From an uncultured Saprospiraceae bacterium (GTDB lineage Bacteria; Bacteroidota; Bacteroidia; Chitinophagales; Saprospiraceae): 42,678 nucleotides of DNA. Below the pieces are notes generated by a model, which saw only the letters and a list, made by a program, of their open reading frames with translations, was not told the DNA's origin and made no database searches. A program made the position numbers and the translations under genes. The DNA lies in contig CAMZKG010000014.1 of NCBI GenBank assembly GCA_947311105.1, positions 1 through 42,678 on the forward strand, read 5' to 3'. Below are positions 9,568 through 18,585 of the stretch, piece by piece. Within the stretch, counting starts at the first letter, position 1. Every line of letters starts with the position of its first letter.

Positions 9568-9641
9568 GGCGTGGTAGCTCAGCTGGTTAGAGCGCAGGAT
9601 TCATAATCCTGAGGTCGAGAGTTCAAGTCTCTCTCACGCTA
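9568..9641 (+). tRNA. tRNA-Met (CAT)
   Basis: Cloverleaf: acceptor GGCGTGG/TCACGCT, D-arm GCTCAGCTGGTTAGAGC, anticodon arm AGGATTCATAATCCT, T-arm GAGAGTTCAAGTCTCTC; no encoded CCA. Confidence 0.93.
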
Positions 9642-9758
9642 CTTTTTTTTTATTTCCGTTAGCCTCCTACAAAGCCTATAATCTTTGGCTTTCTATAAGC
9701 ACATACATTTCTTATTCAGTATGTGCGGATCTTGATTAACTTTCTTGAATTTCTTTCC

Positions 9759-10022
9759 GACGGGCTAAAGCCCATCGTACTACCGCTCCTCCTGCATGTA
9801 TTGATTATTGCTAAAGCCCATTGTACTGCGACGGGCTAAAGCCCATCGTACTACCGCTCCTCCTGCATGTATTGATTATTGCTAAAGCCCATTGTACTGC
9901 GACGGGCTAAAGCCCATCGTACTGCCGCTCCTCCTGCATATATTGATTATTATTCAGTAAGTGAGCGCCCCCCTTGGTTAACTTTCTTGAGTTTCTTTTC
10001 GACGGGCTAAAGCCCATCGTAC
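9759..10022. repeat. 71-bp tandem repeats with GGGCTAAAGCCC hairpin
   Basis: GACGGGCTAAAGCCCATCGTACT at 9759, 9830, 9901 (71-bp spacing) and 10001; GCTAAAGCCCATTGTACTGC interspersed. Confidence 0.9.
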
Positions 10023-10034
10023 TGGTGCCATATC

Positions 10035-10070
10035 AAAAAGACCCAACACATTGCTGTGTTGGGTCTTTAA
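10035..10070 (-). terminator. Rho-independent terminator (possibly bidirectional)
   Basis: AAAGACCCAACACA-TTGC-TGTGTTGGGTCTTT, perfect 14-bp stem just after the 10089-10430 gene on the minus strand. Confidence 0.85.
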
Positions 10071-10088
10071 TTCTAAATATCAGAAAGT

Positions 10089-10430
10089 TTAAGCGTAGAA
10101 TTTTTCTTGCTTTAACTTAATCACGAGCATGTAATAAAACATTGCTCTAAATTTCTTTCTGTTTGAACTTCCCATTTCGGCACAAACTTCTTTGATAGCT
10201 TCATCCAACTTAGCGCTATCTTCTAGGCCTAATTTTTTCAATAAAAAGTTAGCTTTTACTCTATCCAATTCACTTTTGTCAGAACAAGATACTTTAGAAG
10301 CATCTTCTTTGTAAATAGATGGCCCCAGACCTTTAGTTACTTTTCTAAGTAAATCTGCGTCAAACTTCATTTTAATTGTGTTCTTAAATTCACTGGCGTA
10401 AATCTCCAGTTTTTCATCAAACTTGCTCAT
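10089..10430 (-). CDS. DUF2853 family protein
   Basis: MSKFDEKLEIY..LLRKVTKGLGPSIYKEDASKVSCSDKSELDRVKANFLLKKLGL..MGSSNRKKFRAMFYYMLV; recalled DUF2853 pattern. Start at 10430 preferred over 10508. Confidence 0.8.
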   Translation of the reverse strand: MSKFDEKLEIYASEFKNTIKMKFDADLLRKVTKGLGPSIYKEDASKVSCSDKSELDRVKANFLLKKLGLEDSAKLDEAIKEVCAEMGSSNRKKFRAMFYYMLVIKLKQEKFYA

Positions 10431-10540
10431 AGTGCAATTATTTTGTGTTATTAAAAATATTATCAATAGCAAAGATATAATAAATCTTTGATATCGCCCT
10501 ATTTTCACCTAATTATTTGATACAGAAGAGATTAAAACAA

Positions 10541-10573
10541 AAAAAACTGGAATGCGAAGCATTCCAGTTTTTT
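10541..10573 (-). terminator. Rho-independent terminator (possibly bidirectional)
   Basis: AAAAAACTGGAATGC-GAA-GCATTCCAGTTTTTT just downstream of the minus-strand 10590-13991 gene. Confidence 0.85.
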
Positions 10574-10589
10574 CAATAGAGCACTATTT

Positions 10590-13500
10590 TTATTTAAGGA
10601 CAGTGATATTTCCTTTCTTGAAGTACTTTTCACCATTGTCACATTTTACACGCAAGTAGAATCCATACACATCAGGGACTACCGGCTCACCATTAAAAGT
10701 ACCATCCCAACCCACACTTTGGTTACGAGTATCAAATACTTGTTGTCCCCATCTATTAAAGATTGACAAGTGTATTTCGCTTAGATTCAAACCCCGAAGG
10801 AACAACACTTCATTTTGGCCGTCACCGTTAGGAGAGAAAGCATTAGGGAGATAGATATATGGCTCTCCGCATTCTGTTTCTTTTACTTCAATTGTAATGG
10901 ACCTTTCTGTTGAACAACCATTCGTATCCGTCACGACAACGGTATAAGTTGTAGTTTCTTTCGGACTAGCGACAGGATTAGCTACATTAACATTATCCAA
11001 AGAGCCATCATCGGGTGTCCATTGGTAGCTAACAAAACCGCCTGTAGCTTCCAGCTCGGTAGTTTGGCTACGATAAATTGGATTTTCCGTAGCAGAAACA
11101 TCCACCGAAATATCTATGACATCTACCTGTGCGGTATCCGTTGCGGAACAACCATCAGCATTGGTTACCACTGCAATATAAGTCCCAGAATTAGTAGGAT
11201 TGACCACCAAAGGACTTCCTGTACCAACTAGATTATTGTCCAAAAACCACTTCACATCTTCACCAGCTTGCACCGCATCAATCTCTAAAGAAGCATCTTC
11301 CCCCATACAAAGCGTAAAATCATTTTGGGTGATAGCCATCGCGACAGGATTTACGACAACTTCAACGGTGTCTATCTTTTGGCAACCTTCTGCATTTGTG
11401 GAAACAGCATAATAGGTACCAGGATTCACCATCATTGCCACATCCATGCCTATCGGAGTAGTCAAAGATGGATCGTCATACCAATTCAAATCATCACCTG
11501 TATACGTCGCGTTAATTTGGACTAGAGCTTGATTATCACACACGGTGGTATCTCCTGCTGCATTTACGGCAATTGGGGCTACAACCACAGTCACTTCTTT
11601 TGTAACCATACAAGAGTCTGGCCCATTGACATTGACAATATCAACCGTATAAATAGTCGTTGTGTCTGGACTAGCCAAAGGATTCGTACTAGAAGCGTCG
11701 TCTAGCCCAACAGCAGGCGACCAAGTATATTGATAAGTTGTATTTCCGCCAGGATTCAAGCTTACGCCTTCTTGCCCACAAATCAAAAGAGAATCCGGAA
11801 TATTAACATTGTTAATTGCATCAAAAGCGACTGTTTTTTCTAGCGAAAGCGAACAACCATCAGGAAACTCAATGGTCAATTTAGCCAAAAAATCAGCACT
11901 ATTCACAACGCCAGCGGGTATTGTAGGGCTTTGAGTCTTATATTCTGTAGGAAACTCCCATGTCCAATCCGTAATAGCCTGCGGTGCAGTTGATAAATCA
12001 ACGAACTGAATACTATCAATACAACCAATGTAGGTAAAATCAAAATCGACCTTTGCTTCTTGCCCAACAACTACTTCGAAAGGAATTGAGTTGGCGCATG
12101 TCGTGTCATTCGGTACTAACATCACATTATAGGTACCCATGCCTAATGCATCGAAATCAAAATCGGTGTTTGAATTTGTGCTAGTTGAGCCATCAGGGAA
12201 CAACCAGTAAAAATCACTTGAATTTGCATTACTATTTTCTAGGTCCAACACAAATCCATTACATTGCTTGTAAGAGAGTAGATTTTGATCAATAGTAAAA
12301 GCAGCAGGATCTGTCACTCCCAAATCAACCGTTTGAGTTACAACACAGCCCGAAGCATTAGTCATTTGTACTTCTAGGGTATGGTTGCCTGTTAAGTTGG
12401 TATTCAAAACAGGACTAGCCGTATTGGCTCCAGACTGAATCATATTAGCAGGTGTCCAAACATAGTCAATGGCACTACCATTATTATTCTGGACATTAAT
12501 TTGTAGCGCATCACCCATACAAGCTGTTTGAGCGCTAGGCACTGCCACATCAATCACATCAAAGTCCACAGGCTTGGTAACGGATGCAGCGCACCCATTG
12601 GCAAAACTAACATTCAAGGTAACTGACCCTGGATTTGACGCAAACTGTGCAGTTTGCTGTTGTTGATTGCCAGAAAAGCTCCAATCATAGGTAGCATTTG
12701 GATCATTGGGATAAGCTGTAAAGGCTACATCCAAGACATTATTATTACATCCCATCAAAGCAAAGTCAAAATCAGCTGACATGGAGTTCTCGCCTACTGT
12801 TGCTGTATAGGTAGCTGAACATCCAGCCGCATCTGTAGCCGTAACAGAGTAAGTACCAGGCTCTAAATTATTTAAATCTTCTGTATGTGGGTCAACAAAG
12901 CCCGCAGGCCCTGTCCAGTTATAAGTCACTGGCCCAACTACCGTACTCGGCATCAAATCAATACTACCGCCAGTACCATTACAGTCTTTATCGACGACAT
13001 TAGCATTCAAGTCAAACCCTGGCCCTACAGTTACCCAATTATCATGTGGGCAATGATTCGCATTCATGACACACAGATACATCGTACCTGGCTCCGTAAA
13101 AGTATAAAAAGAATCCGTTGACATTAGTTGCCCATTAAGTATCCACATATACATATAAGGCTCCACTCCACCAGTAGCAAAAGCAGTAGCCGTCGCTGGG
13201 ACACCACACTCCGGATCTTTTACAATGGTTACTTGCGTGGCTGGCGGATTAGCAATCGTCCCAGATGCCACAGAAGTACATCCTGCTCCATCAATTACGG
13301 TAACGGAATAGTCGCCAGCACTCAAACCAGAAATATACACATCCGTTGAGCCCGTATTCCACAAGAACGAATATGGCGCTTGACCTCCAGTTGCAGTGAC
13401 CACCCCAACTCCATCATTATAGCCGTTACAAGTAATATCACTCAATTCGATATTAGCTTGTAATGGGTTATTCACCGGAGCCGCCGCCACACTATTACAA

Positions 13501-13991
13501 CCAAAAACATCCGTAATCGTAACAGCCAAATGGGACACATTAGGATTTTGGATAGTAGAAGTTGTCTCACCTGTATTCCACAGATAAGAATAAGCAGGAG
13601 TACCACCTTGCCCCACTGCCGCATACGTGTCACTTGTACATGGATCGCCCAACAATTGGACACCAGCAGTAATTGCATCAGGCTGCAGGAGGGTAAAAGA
13701 CTTAACAGCCGTTAGCCCATTAGCATCGGTAACAGTTAGAGAATAATCTCCACCCGACAGACTCCAAGCCATCTGACCACCAGCCGTAGCCACACTCCAT
13801 TGGTAAGAATATGGTTCTTGCCCTCCTGTGGCCAAAGCCGTAGCACTACCATTAGTATAGCCATTACAGGTAGGTTTCTGTAAGTCTAAATTTATTTGAA
13901 TTTGGGCGGATAATTTTACTCCCATTGAAGTTAGAGCTAGTACGAATACCAAGCTCCAAAACTTATTTGGAAAAGATGTAAAATTGTTCAT
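10590..13991 (-). CDS. T9SS type B sorting-domain adhesin with SprB-like repeats
   Basis: Repeats of GGQEPYSYQW..LSAGDYSVTVTDANGC; C-terminal gliding-motility-associated domain YIYLPNAFSPNGDGQNEVLFLRG..IFNRWGQQVFDT..GWDGTFNG. Confidence 0.92.
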   Translation of the reverse strand: MNNFTSFPNKFWSLVFVLALTSMGVKLSAQIQINLDLQKPTCNGYTNGSATALATGGQEPYSYQWSVATAGGQMAWSLSGGDYSLTVTDANGLTAVKSFTLLQPDAITAGVQLLGDPCTSDTYAAVGQGGTPAYSYLWNTGETTSTIQNPNVSHLAVTITDVFGCNSVAAAPVNNPLQANIELSDITCNGYNDGVGVVTATGGQAPYSFLWNTGSTDVYISGLSAGDYSVTVIDGAGCTSVASGTIANPPATQVTIVKDPECGVPATATAFATGGVEPYMYMWILNGQLMSTDSFYTFTEPGTMYLCVMNANHCPHDNWVTVGPGFDLNANVVDKDCNGTGGSIDLMPSTVVGPVTYNWTGPAGFVDPHTEDLNNLEPGTYSVTATDAAGCSATYTATVGENSMSADFDFALMGCNNNVLDVAFTAYPNDPNATYDWSFSGNQQQQTAQFASNPGSVTLNVSFANGCAASVTKPVDFDVIDVAVPSAQTACMGDALQINVQNNNGSAIDYVWTPANMIQSGANTASPVLNTNLTGNHTLEVQMTNASGCVVTQTVDLGVTDPAAFTIDQNLLSYKQCNGFVLDLENSNANSSDFYWLFPDGSTSTNSNTDFDFDALGMGTYNVMLVPNDTTCANSIPFEVVVGQEAKVDFDFTYIGCIDSIQFVDLSTAPQAITDWTWEFPTEYKTQSPTIPAGVVNSADFLAKLTIEFPDGCSLSLEKTVAFDAINNVNIPDSLLICGQEGVSLNPGGNTTYQYTWSPAVGLDDASSTNPLASPDTTTIYTVDIVNVNGPDSCMVTKEVTVVVAPIAVNAAGDTTVCDNQALVQINATYTGDDLNWYDDPSLTTPIGMDVAMMVNPGTYYAVSTNAEGCQKIDTVEVVVNPVAMAITQNDFTLCMGEDASLEIDAVQAGEDVKWFLDNNLVGTGSPLVVNPTNSGTYIAVVTNADGCSATDTAQVDVIDISVDVSATENPIYRSQTTELEATGGFVSYQWTPDDGSLDNVNVANPVASPKETTTYTVVVTDTNGCSTERSITIEVKETECGEPYIYLPNAFSPNGDGQNEVLFLRGLNLSEIHLSIFNRWGQQVFDTRNQSVGWDGTFNGEPVVPDVYGFYLRVKCDNGEKYFKKGNITVLK

Positions 13992-14009
13992 AATACTTTG
14001 TGTTTTAGT

Positions 14010-16427
14010 TTAAAGTGTCTTATTTGGGGAAGACTTTAACTGTAATATCTCAACCCGACGCTCTCTAGCAGCTTTCGGATTATAAACTGATGCTTGTCTG
14101 TCTTTAGAAGAATCACTCACATCTCTAGCCGCCTTGGACTCTCCAAAAGGCTTTATGACGACCTTGATTCTTCCATTGTCAAAATAGGGTCTTAAATATC
14201 CGTTATCTAGTTCTTTCAAAAAACGCTCAACGTTATCAATACGTCGTTTGGTTAAACTTATATTGTATTCTTCAGTGGCTAGAGGACTAGCAAAGCCTTT
14301 GATAATGATATTCACATCTTTGTTTCTTGCCATGTACTTTTTCAAACGCTTCGCAAAACGCTGCAAACTCTCATAGCCACGTGTTACTTCTTGGTCAAAA
14401 AATCTTTTTACTTCTTCTTTAGCAGCATCTGCTTTATCAGCTGTAAAGCCTTTAGCATATTCGCGCATATACATATCCTTCAGCCCCATATACCTTTGGT
14501 AAGAATACTCATAACTTGATGTAGCCACTTCCCTAGTAGTTCTAGGGTTAGGCTCATCATTATGAAAATACACAGGTAACGTGGCATATATTCCTTCGTC
14601 CTTTTCTAAATAAAGCTTCTTAGTAATTGTTTTACTTTCAAGGGGCAGGTCTTTGGTAGTAAAACGCACGGTATCCGTAGAAAAGTCTTCCCGATAAGCA
14701 ATCAACATATAGTCTTTCCCAAAATCTATGGCGAAAGGAAATTTATTGCTCATGTCATTAACTTGCTGCTCCTGGCTATTATCACTCAAATCAATCAGGC
14801 GCACGCCAGCTTTTGGCAAAGGAGTGACAGTGATTTTGTCAAAAGTAAGCGCTATTAATTCTAACTTAGGCTCTAGCAATAAATCTTTCTCTATCACATC
14901 TGAGTTTTCTGCATTCATGGTAGAAACAAGGAGCGTATCACCTAGATAACCATCACGCAAACCAATTACTTTATACTCTTTGCCAAGCTCTAAAGGAAAA
15001 AAGTACCGATTGCCATCTGCTTGCAGGGCGATGGTATCCGTTGTACCATCAGTCAAATTAATCAATTGAACCTGCACCCCATTCAGTACTTCCTTATTTA
15101 ATTTATTGAGTGTATTAACGATCAAGCGGACACTAACAGGAATGTCCAATTCATAGATGTCATTACAACAAGTCCCCGTTTCTTCATCAAACAATGTAGA
15201 ACTTGGGCGGTTAGAAGCAATCCAAGCTTTACGACCATCTTCAGAAAGCTGATAGTACGTATCATTATAACTAGAATTAGTTGGTTTCTTCATGTTTTCG
15301 GCTGGCTTCCAGTTGTCACCATCTTTTTCCATTTTGAAGATATCAAACAAACCATACCCAGACTGCCCATCCGAGCTATAAAACAATGTTTTGGTAGCAG
15401 GATGGTAAAAAGGCGTCACTTCATTCCAAGGCGTATTAGCTTGCGCAATATTTTCTGGCGTTTCGAAGGTATTTTTATCGGTCATGATTGCCCGCCAAAT
15501 ATCCATCTTACCTTTTCCGCCAGGTCTATTAGATGCGAAGTACAATACCGTTTTTCCATCTTCTTGGGCGACAGAAGGCTGTGTGGTGTTAGCTTCGGGT
15601 ACATTTATTTGTTCTGGCAGCTTTTGAGCTGCCCCCCAACTTTCATCGGACTGTTTTTCCGTAAGGTAAATTTGACAATTTATTTGTCCTTCTTTATCAT
15701 ACTCACAAATGGTAAAATAACCTATTGACTTATCTTCATTAAAGGTTAGATTACCTATGTGCTTATCAGCAGCTAAATTAAACGGGGCTTCAAGTTTTAT
15801 GCCTTCTTCGTCATCAACAGCCACCATCAATTTACTAAAATATCGCTTCGGTCTTGCCTTATCCTTCTCATTCAAAAACCTTAAAGTAGAATAATACAAC
15901 TTGTCCCCATCTCTAGCATATCCAAAATCCGAAGCAGACGAATTAATCTTATCGCCAAGATTAGTGACTTTAATTTTCTCTTCAAATTTTGGGTTAGCTT
16001 TAGCCCAATCCGTGTGCGAAAGATACAACTCTGCAATTGAATATAGCGAATCAGCAGGTGTTCTGTGCGTTATCCACTGTCCATAATGCGCTTCAGCTTC
16101 GTCATATTTTCCTTGGCTATTCTCTGTATAACCGAGCCAAAACAAGGACTCCGTTTGGTGAGTGCTATCAAGAGTGGTAGCCATCTCATAATACTCTTCT
16201 GCTATCGCAAAAGCCGTAAATTTTCTAGCAGCATCTGCTGCGCCCACAATGTTAGACAATTTTGTACTATCGGTAGCGATCGCCTTTTGATAGTTGCGCA
16301 TTGCACCAAAATAGTCATTTTTCTTCAGGTACTTTACTGCTGTTTTCTCGTAAGAGCGCCTTGTTTGTCCAAAAGCCAAAGCAGGCAATAAAAGCAGAAG
16401 TATTAAGCTTGTAATCGATTGTTTCAT
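14010..16427 (-). CDS. OmpA family protein with PD40-like WD repeats
   Basis: Signal peptide MKQSITSLILLLLLPALAFGQ, TPR-like N-term, VLYFASNRPGGKGKMDIWRA PD40-like repeats, C-terminal OmpA region NIIIKGFASPLATEEYNISLTKRRIDNVERFL. Start MKQSITS at 16427 preferred to 16472. Confidence 0.88.
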   Translation of the reverse strand: MKQSITSLILLLLLPALAFGQTRRSYEKTAVKYLKKNDYFGAMRNYQKAIATDSTKLSNIVGAADAARKFTAFAIAEEYYEMATTLDSTHQTESLFWLGYTENSQGKYDEAEAHYGQWITHRTPADSLYSIAELYLSHTDWAKANPKFEEKIKVTNLGDKINSSASDFGYARDGDKLYYSTLRFLNEKDKARPKRYFSKLMVAVDDEEGIKLEAPFNLAADKHIGNLTFNEDKSIGYFTICEYDKEGQINCQIYLTEKQSDESWGAAQKLPEQINVPEANTTQPSVAQEDGKTVLYFASNRPGGKGKMDIWRAIMTDKNTFETPENIAQANTPWNEVTPFYHPATKTLFYSSDGQSGYGLFDIFKMEKDGDNWKPAENMKKPTNSSYNDTYYQLSEDGRKAWIASNRPSSTLFDEETGTCCNDIYELDIPVSVRLIVNTLNKLNKEVLNGVQVQLINLTDGTTDTIALQADGNRYFFPLELGKEYKVIGLRDGYLGDTLLVSTMNAENSDVIEKDLLLEPKLELIALTFDKITVTPLPKAGVRLIDLSDNSQEQQVNDMSNKFPFAIDFGKDYMLIAYREDFSTDTVRFTTKDLPLESKTITKKLYLEKDEGIYATLPVYFHNDEPNPRTTREVATSSYEYSYQRYMGLKDMYMREYAKGFTADKADAAKEEVKRFFDQEVTRGYESLQRFAKRLKKYMARNKDVNIIIKGFASPLATEEYNISLTKRRIDNVERFLKELDNGYLRPYFDNGRIKVVIKPFGESKAARDVSDSSKDRQASVYNPKAARERRVEILQLKSSPNKTL

Positions 16428-16453
16428 GTCAAAATTTATTTGCACAATAGGTT

Positions 16454-17470
16454 TTATAGGTAAGGTGGGCAAATTTTACTTTCTACTGGTTCGGGCTTCT
16501 TAATAACGTATATCACGGTGAACTCTGGTCCGCCATTATTGACAGATGCATTGGTAAAGGCGGAGACATTGGCATCATAGCTTAAGCCAAATTGCCATTG
16601 ATTGTACAGAACATAAAACGTAGGAATCAATGCGTCACCGAACCTTGCGGCAAAACCTGGCTCTAAAACCAAATGGTGACCTGGCTCATCACTCAAATGA
16701 ATTCGAGTCGAACCCGATAGCACCGTTTCTGCATGTGGAAATTGCATTTGTTGGTTTACGGCAAGTACTAAATCAAAGTTCTTTGACACCTTCGCAGCAC
16801 CATGTGCATACAAGGAAATACGACCGTACAAATCCACCTTCTCTAATCCTTCAAAACTAGAATTAGGCTTATTGATGTTATAATAGGCGCCACCAAAGTT
16901 AAGTCTAGTACGATTAGACTTAGACATATTATAGTTTAAGCCTGCGGTAAAGTTGGGAAAAAACTTATTGGTTTTGGAGAAATTCTCATTATTGCTCAAG
17001 GTTGATTCGTACTTTACGCCATTCCATTTTCCATCAAATCTCAAATCATCCATCAAAAAAGCACGCTGTGTAATACCTGCCATTGCACCAAAAGTCAGAT
17101 ATTGATTTTCAAATAACCGGCGTGTATAACTTCCGACCAAACTAATACGTGTAGAACTCAATCGAGAATCTCCTGCTTGGTCATGATATAGGTGTATTCC
17201 AGCACCAAAAAAGCCATTAGCATCGTATCCGTCTCCAAGTTTCATATCAAATGCACCTGAAATGACTTGATAAGATACTGGTACGGATGTCCATTGACTT
17301 CGATAGGCTCCAGCATAACGCATTTGACCGTCAATCAAGCCCACTAAGGCTGGATTTAGGTTCATCTGAGCATTATAGTACTGTGAAAAGTGAATATCCT
17401 GCCCATTTAGATGTGGAACCACAAATAGGATATTAAATAGAAGGGCAAAAAGGAAAGTAGTTTTTCTCAC
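16454..17470 (-). CDS. PorP/SprF family type IX secretion system membrane protein
   Basis: QDIHFSQYYNAQMNLNPALVGLIDGQMRYAGAYRSQWTSVPVSYQ is the characteristic PorP/SprF N-terminus. Confidence 0.92.
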   Translation of the reverse strand: MRKTTFLFALLFNILFVVPHLNGQDIHFSQYYNAQMNLNPALVGLIDGQMRYAGAYRSQWTSVPVSYQVISGAFDMKLGDGYDANGFFGAGIHLYHDQAGDSRLSSTRISLVGSYTRRLFENQYLTFGAMAGITQRAFLMDDLRFDGKWNGVKYESTLSNNENFSKTNKFFPNFTAGLNYNMSKSNRTRLNFGGAYYNINKPNSSFEGLEKVDLYGRISLYAHGAAKVSKNFDLVLAVNQQMQFPHAETVLSGSTRIHLSDEPGHHLVLEPGFAARFGDALIPTFYVLYNQWQFGLSYDANVSAFTNASVNNGGPEFTVIYVIKKPEPVESKICPPYL

Positions 17471-18046
17471 GATACAATGGTATTTTGTGTTAAAAAATCA
17501 GTTTTGGGCGATTCTATACTATCCGAGTATCGACATATTTTTCCTGCGAAAAATGCATTCATAATGTTGAACATGTTCTGTGTAATTGGCATAAGGGAAA
17601 CCATCATAACACCACAAAGGTAGTAGATTTTTAGTTATTGGGCAATTTTTCATGTCACGATTAGGACTTTTATCACCTTGTTTTTAGATATTGGGTAATA
17701 TAGCCGTCACATAAAGCACAAAAACACTTTTCTGCGTGCCTACATGTTCTTTTTCTCAAAAAACAACCACAAATTGGAGTAAAAAAGAAAAACAACAAAC
17801 ATATTACATCAGAATACGAGCTACTTAAATATAATAATAAGTATACATATTATTCATTCATTTATCAAACCTAAACTCCACGCTACCCAAACCCTACCTA
17901 AAAATTAACATAAAATCATCTTTTTTCAAGTAAAATCATACTGAAAAAATGTCACAAGCTTGGCAAAAAATGTTTGCGTTAATAACAAGCCAATATGCTT
18001 ATTACTTGGGCAGACAACAACACCCTTGCTTATTCACAACGATAAT

Positions 18047-18125
18047 CTCCCCCATTTTTAGGCAAAAAACAAGTCCTTTTATGTATGTGGAAGCTATTTT
18101 GGGGGGAGCATAGAGCGATGCGACG
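18047..18125. repeat. Dispersed intergenic repeat (partial copy 2)
   Basis: CCCCCATTTTTAGGCAAAAAACAAGTCCTTTTATGTATGTGGAAGCTATTTTGG..; related to 186-290. Confidence 0.55.
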
Positions 18126-18399
18126 GTACTAGGTGATTTAAGTTTCGGTATCTAAGCTTAACGGTATTGGGATTGATTGGGTGAAAGGTAAAAAAAGGGG
18201 GGGGGCAAGGGCTTACCAAAAGTTGGCTATTTTCTGTAAAAAATAAATCCAAAATGGCAAACACACGGACAAGCTTTCTTAAGCTAATTTTTCCAAAAGC
18301 TGATGAAAATCGGGGCAAAAAAGGTGTTTTATGACAAAATTTGTAAACCGCCTAGTCCAAGAACTCGCTGCTGCCAGTCGGGCAAATTAAACGAGTGGT

Positions 18400-18419
18400 C
18401 TTGCAAATTTATTTGCAAG
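18400..18419. repeat. 20-bp perfect inverted repeat
   Basis: CTTGCAAAT-TT-ATTTGCAAG. Confidence 0.6.
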
Positions 18420-18585
18420 GTGTAGAGACAAGCGAAGCGAGTATCGCCACGGGCAAGGCTACAGCAATGCTTTCAAATGCACGATTGAACGAAATAAAAT
18501 TTTGCTCTACCCCTTAACTAGAGCCCCCTTAACTAGAGACAACTTTTCAGCGTAAGCTCAACCATTGAACAAATTTTGTCCACAC

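Noticed and set aside
9759-10022. CRISPR array
   Set aside because: The 71-bp units are nearly identical throughout, with no unique spacers, and no cas genes are present.
18094-18318. Minus-strand ORF MPRFSSAFGKISL... containing a G9 tract region
   Set aside because: Overlaps a dispersed repeat and a homopolymer in intergenic DNA; no domain or signal peptide.
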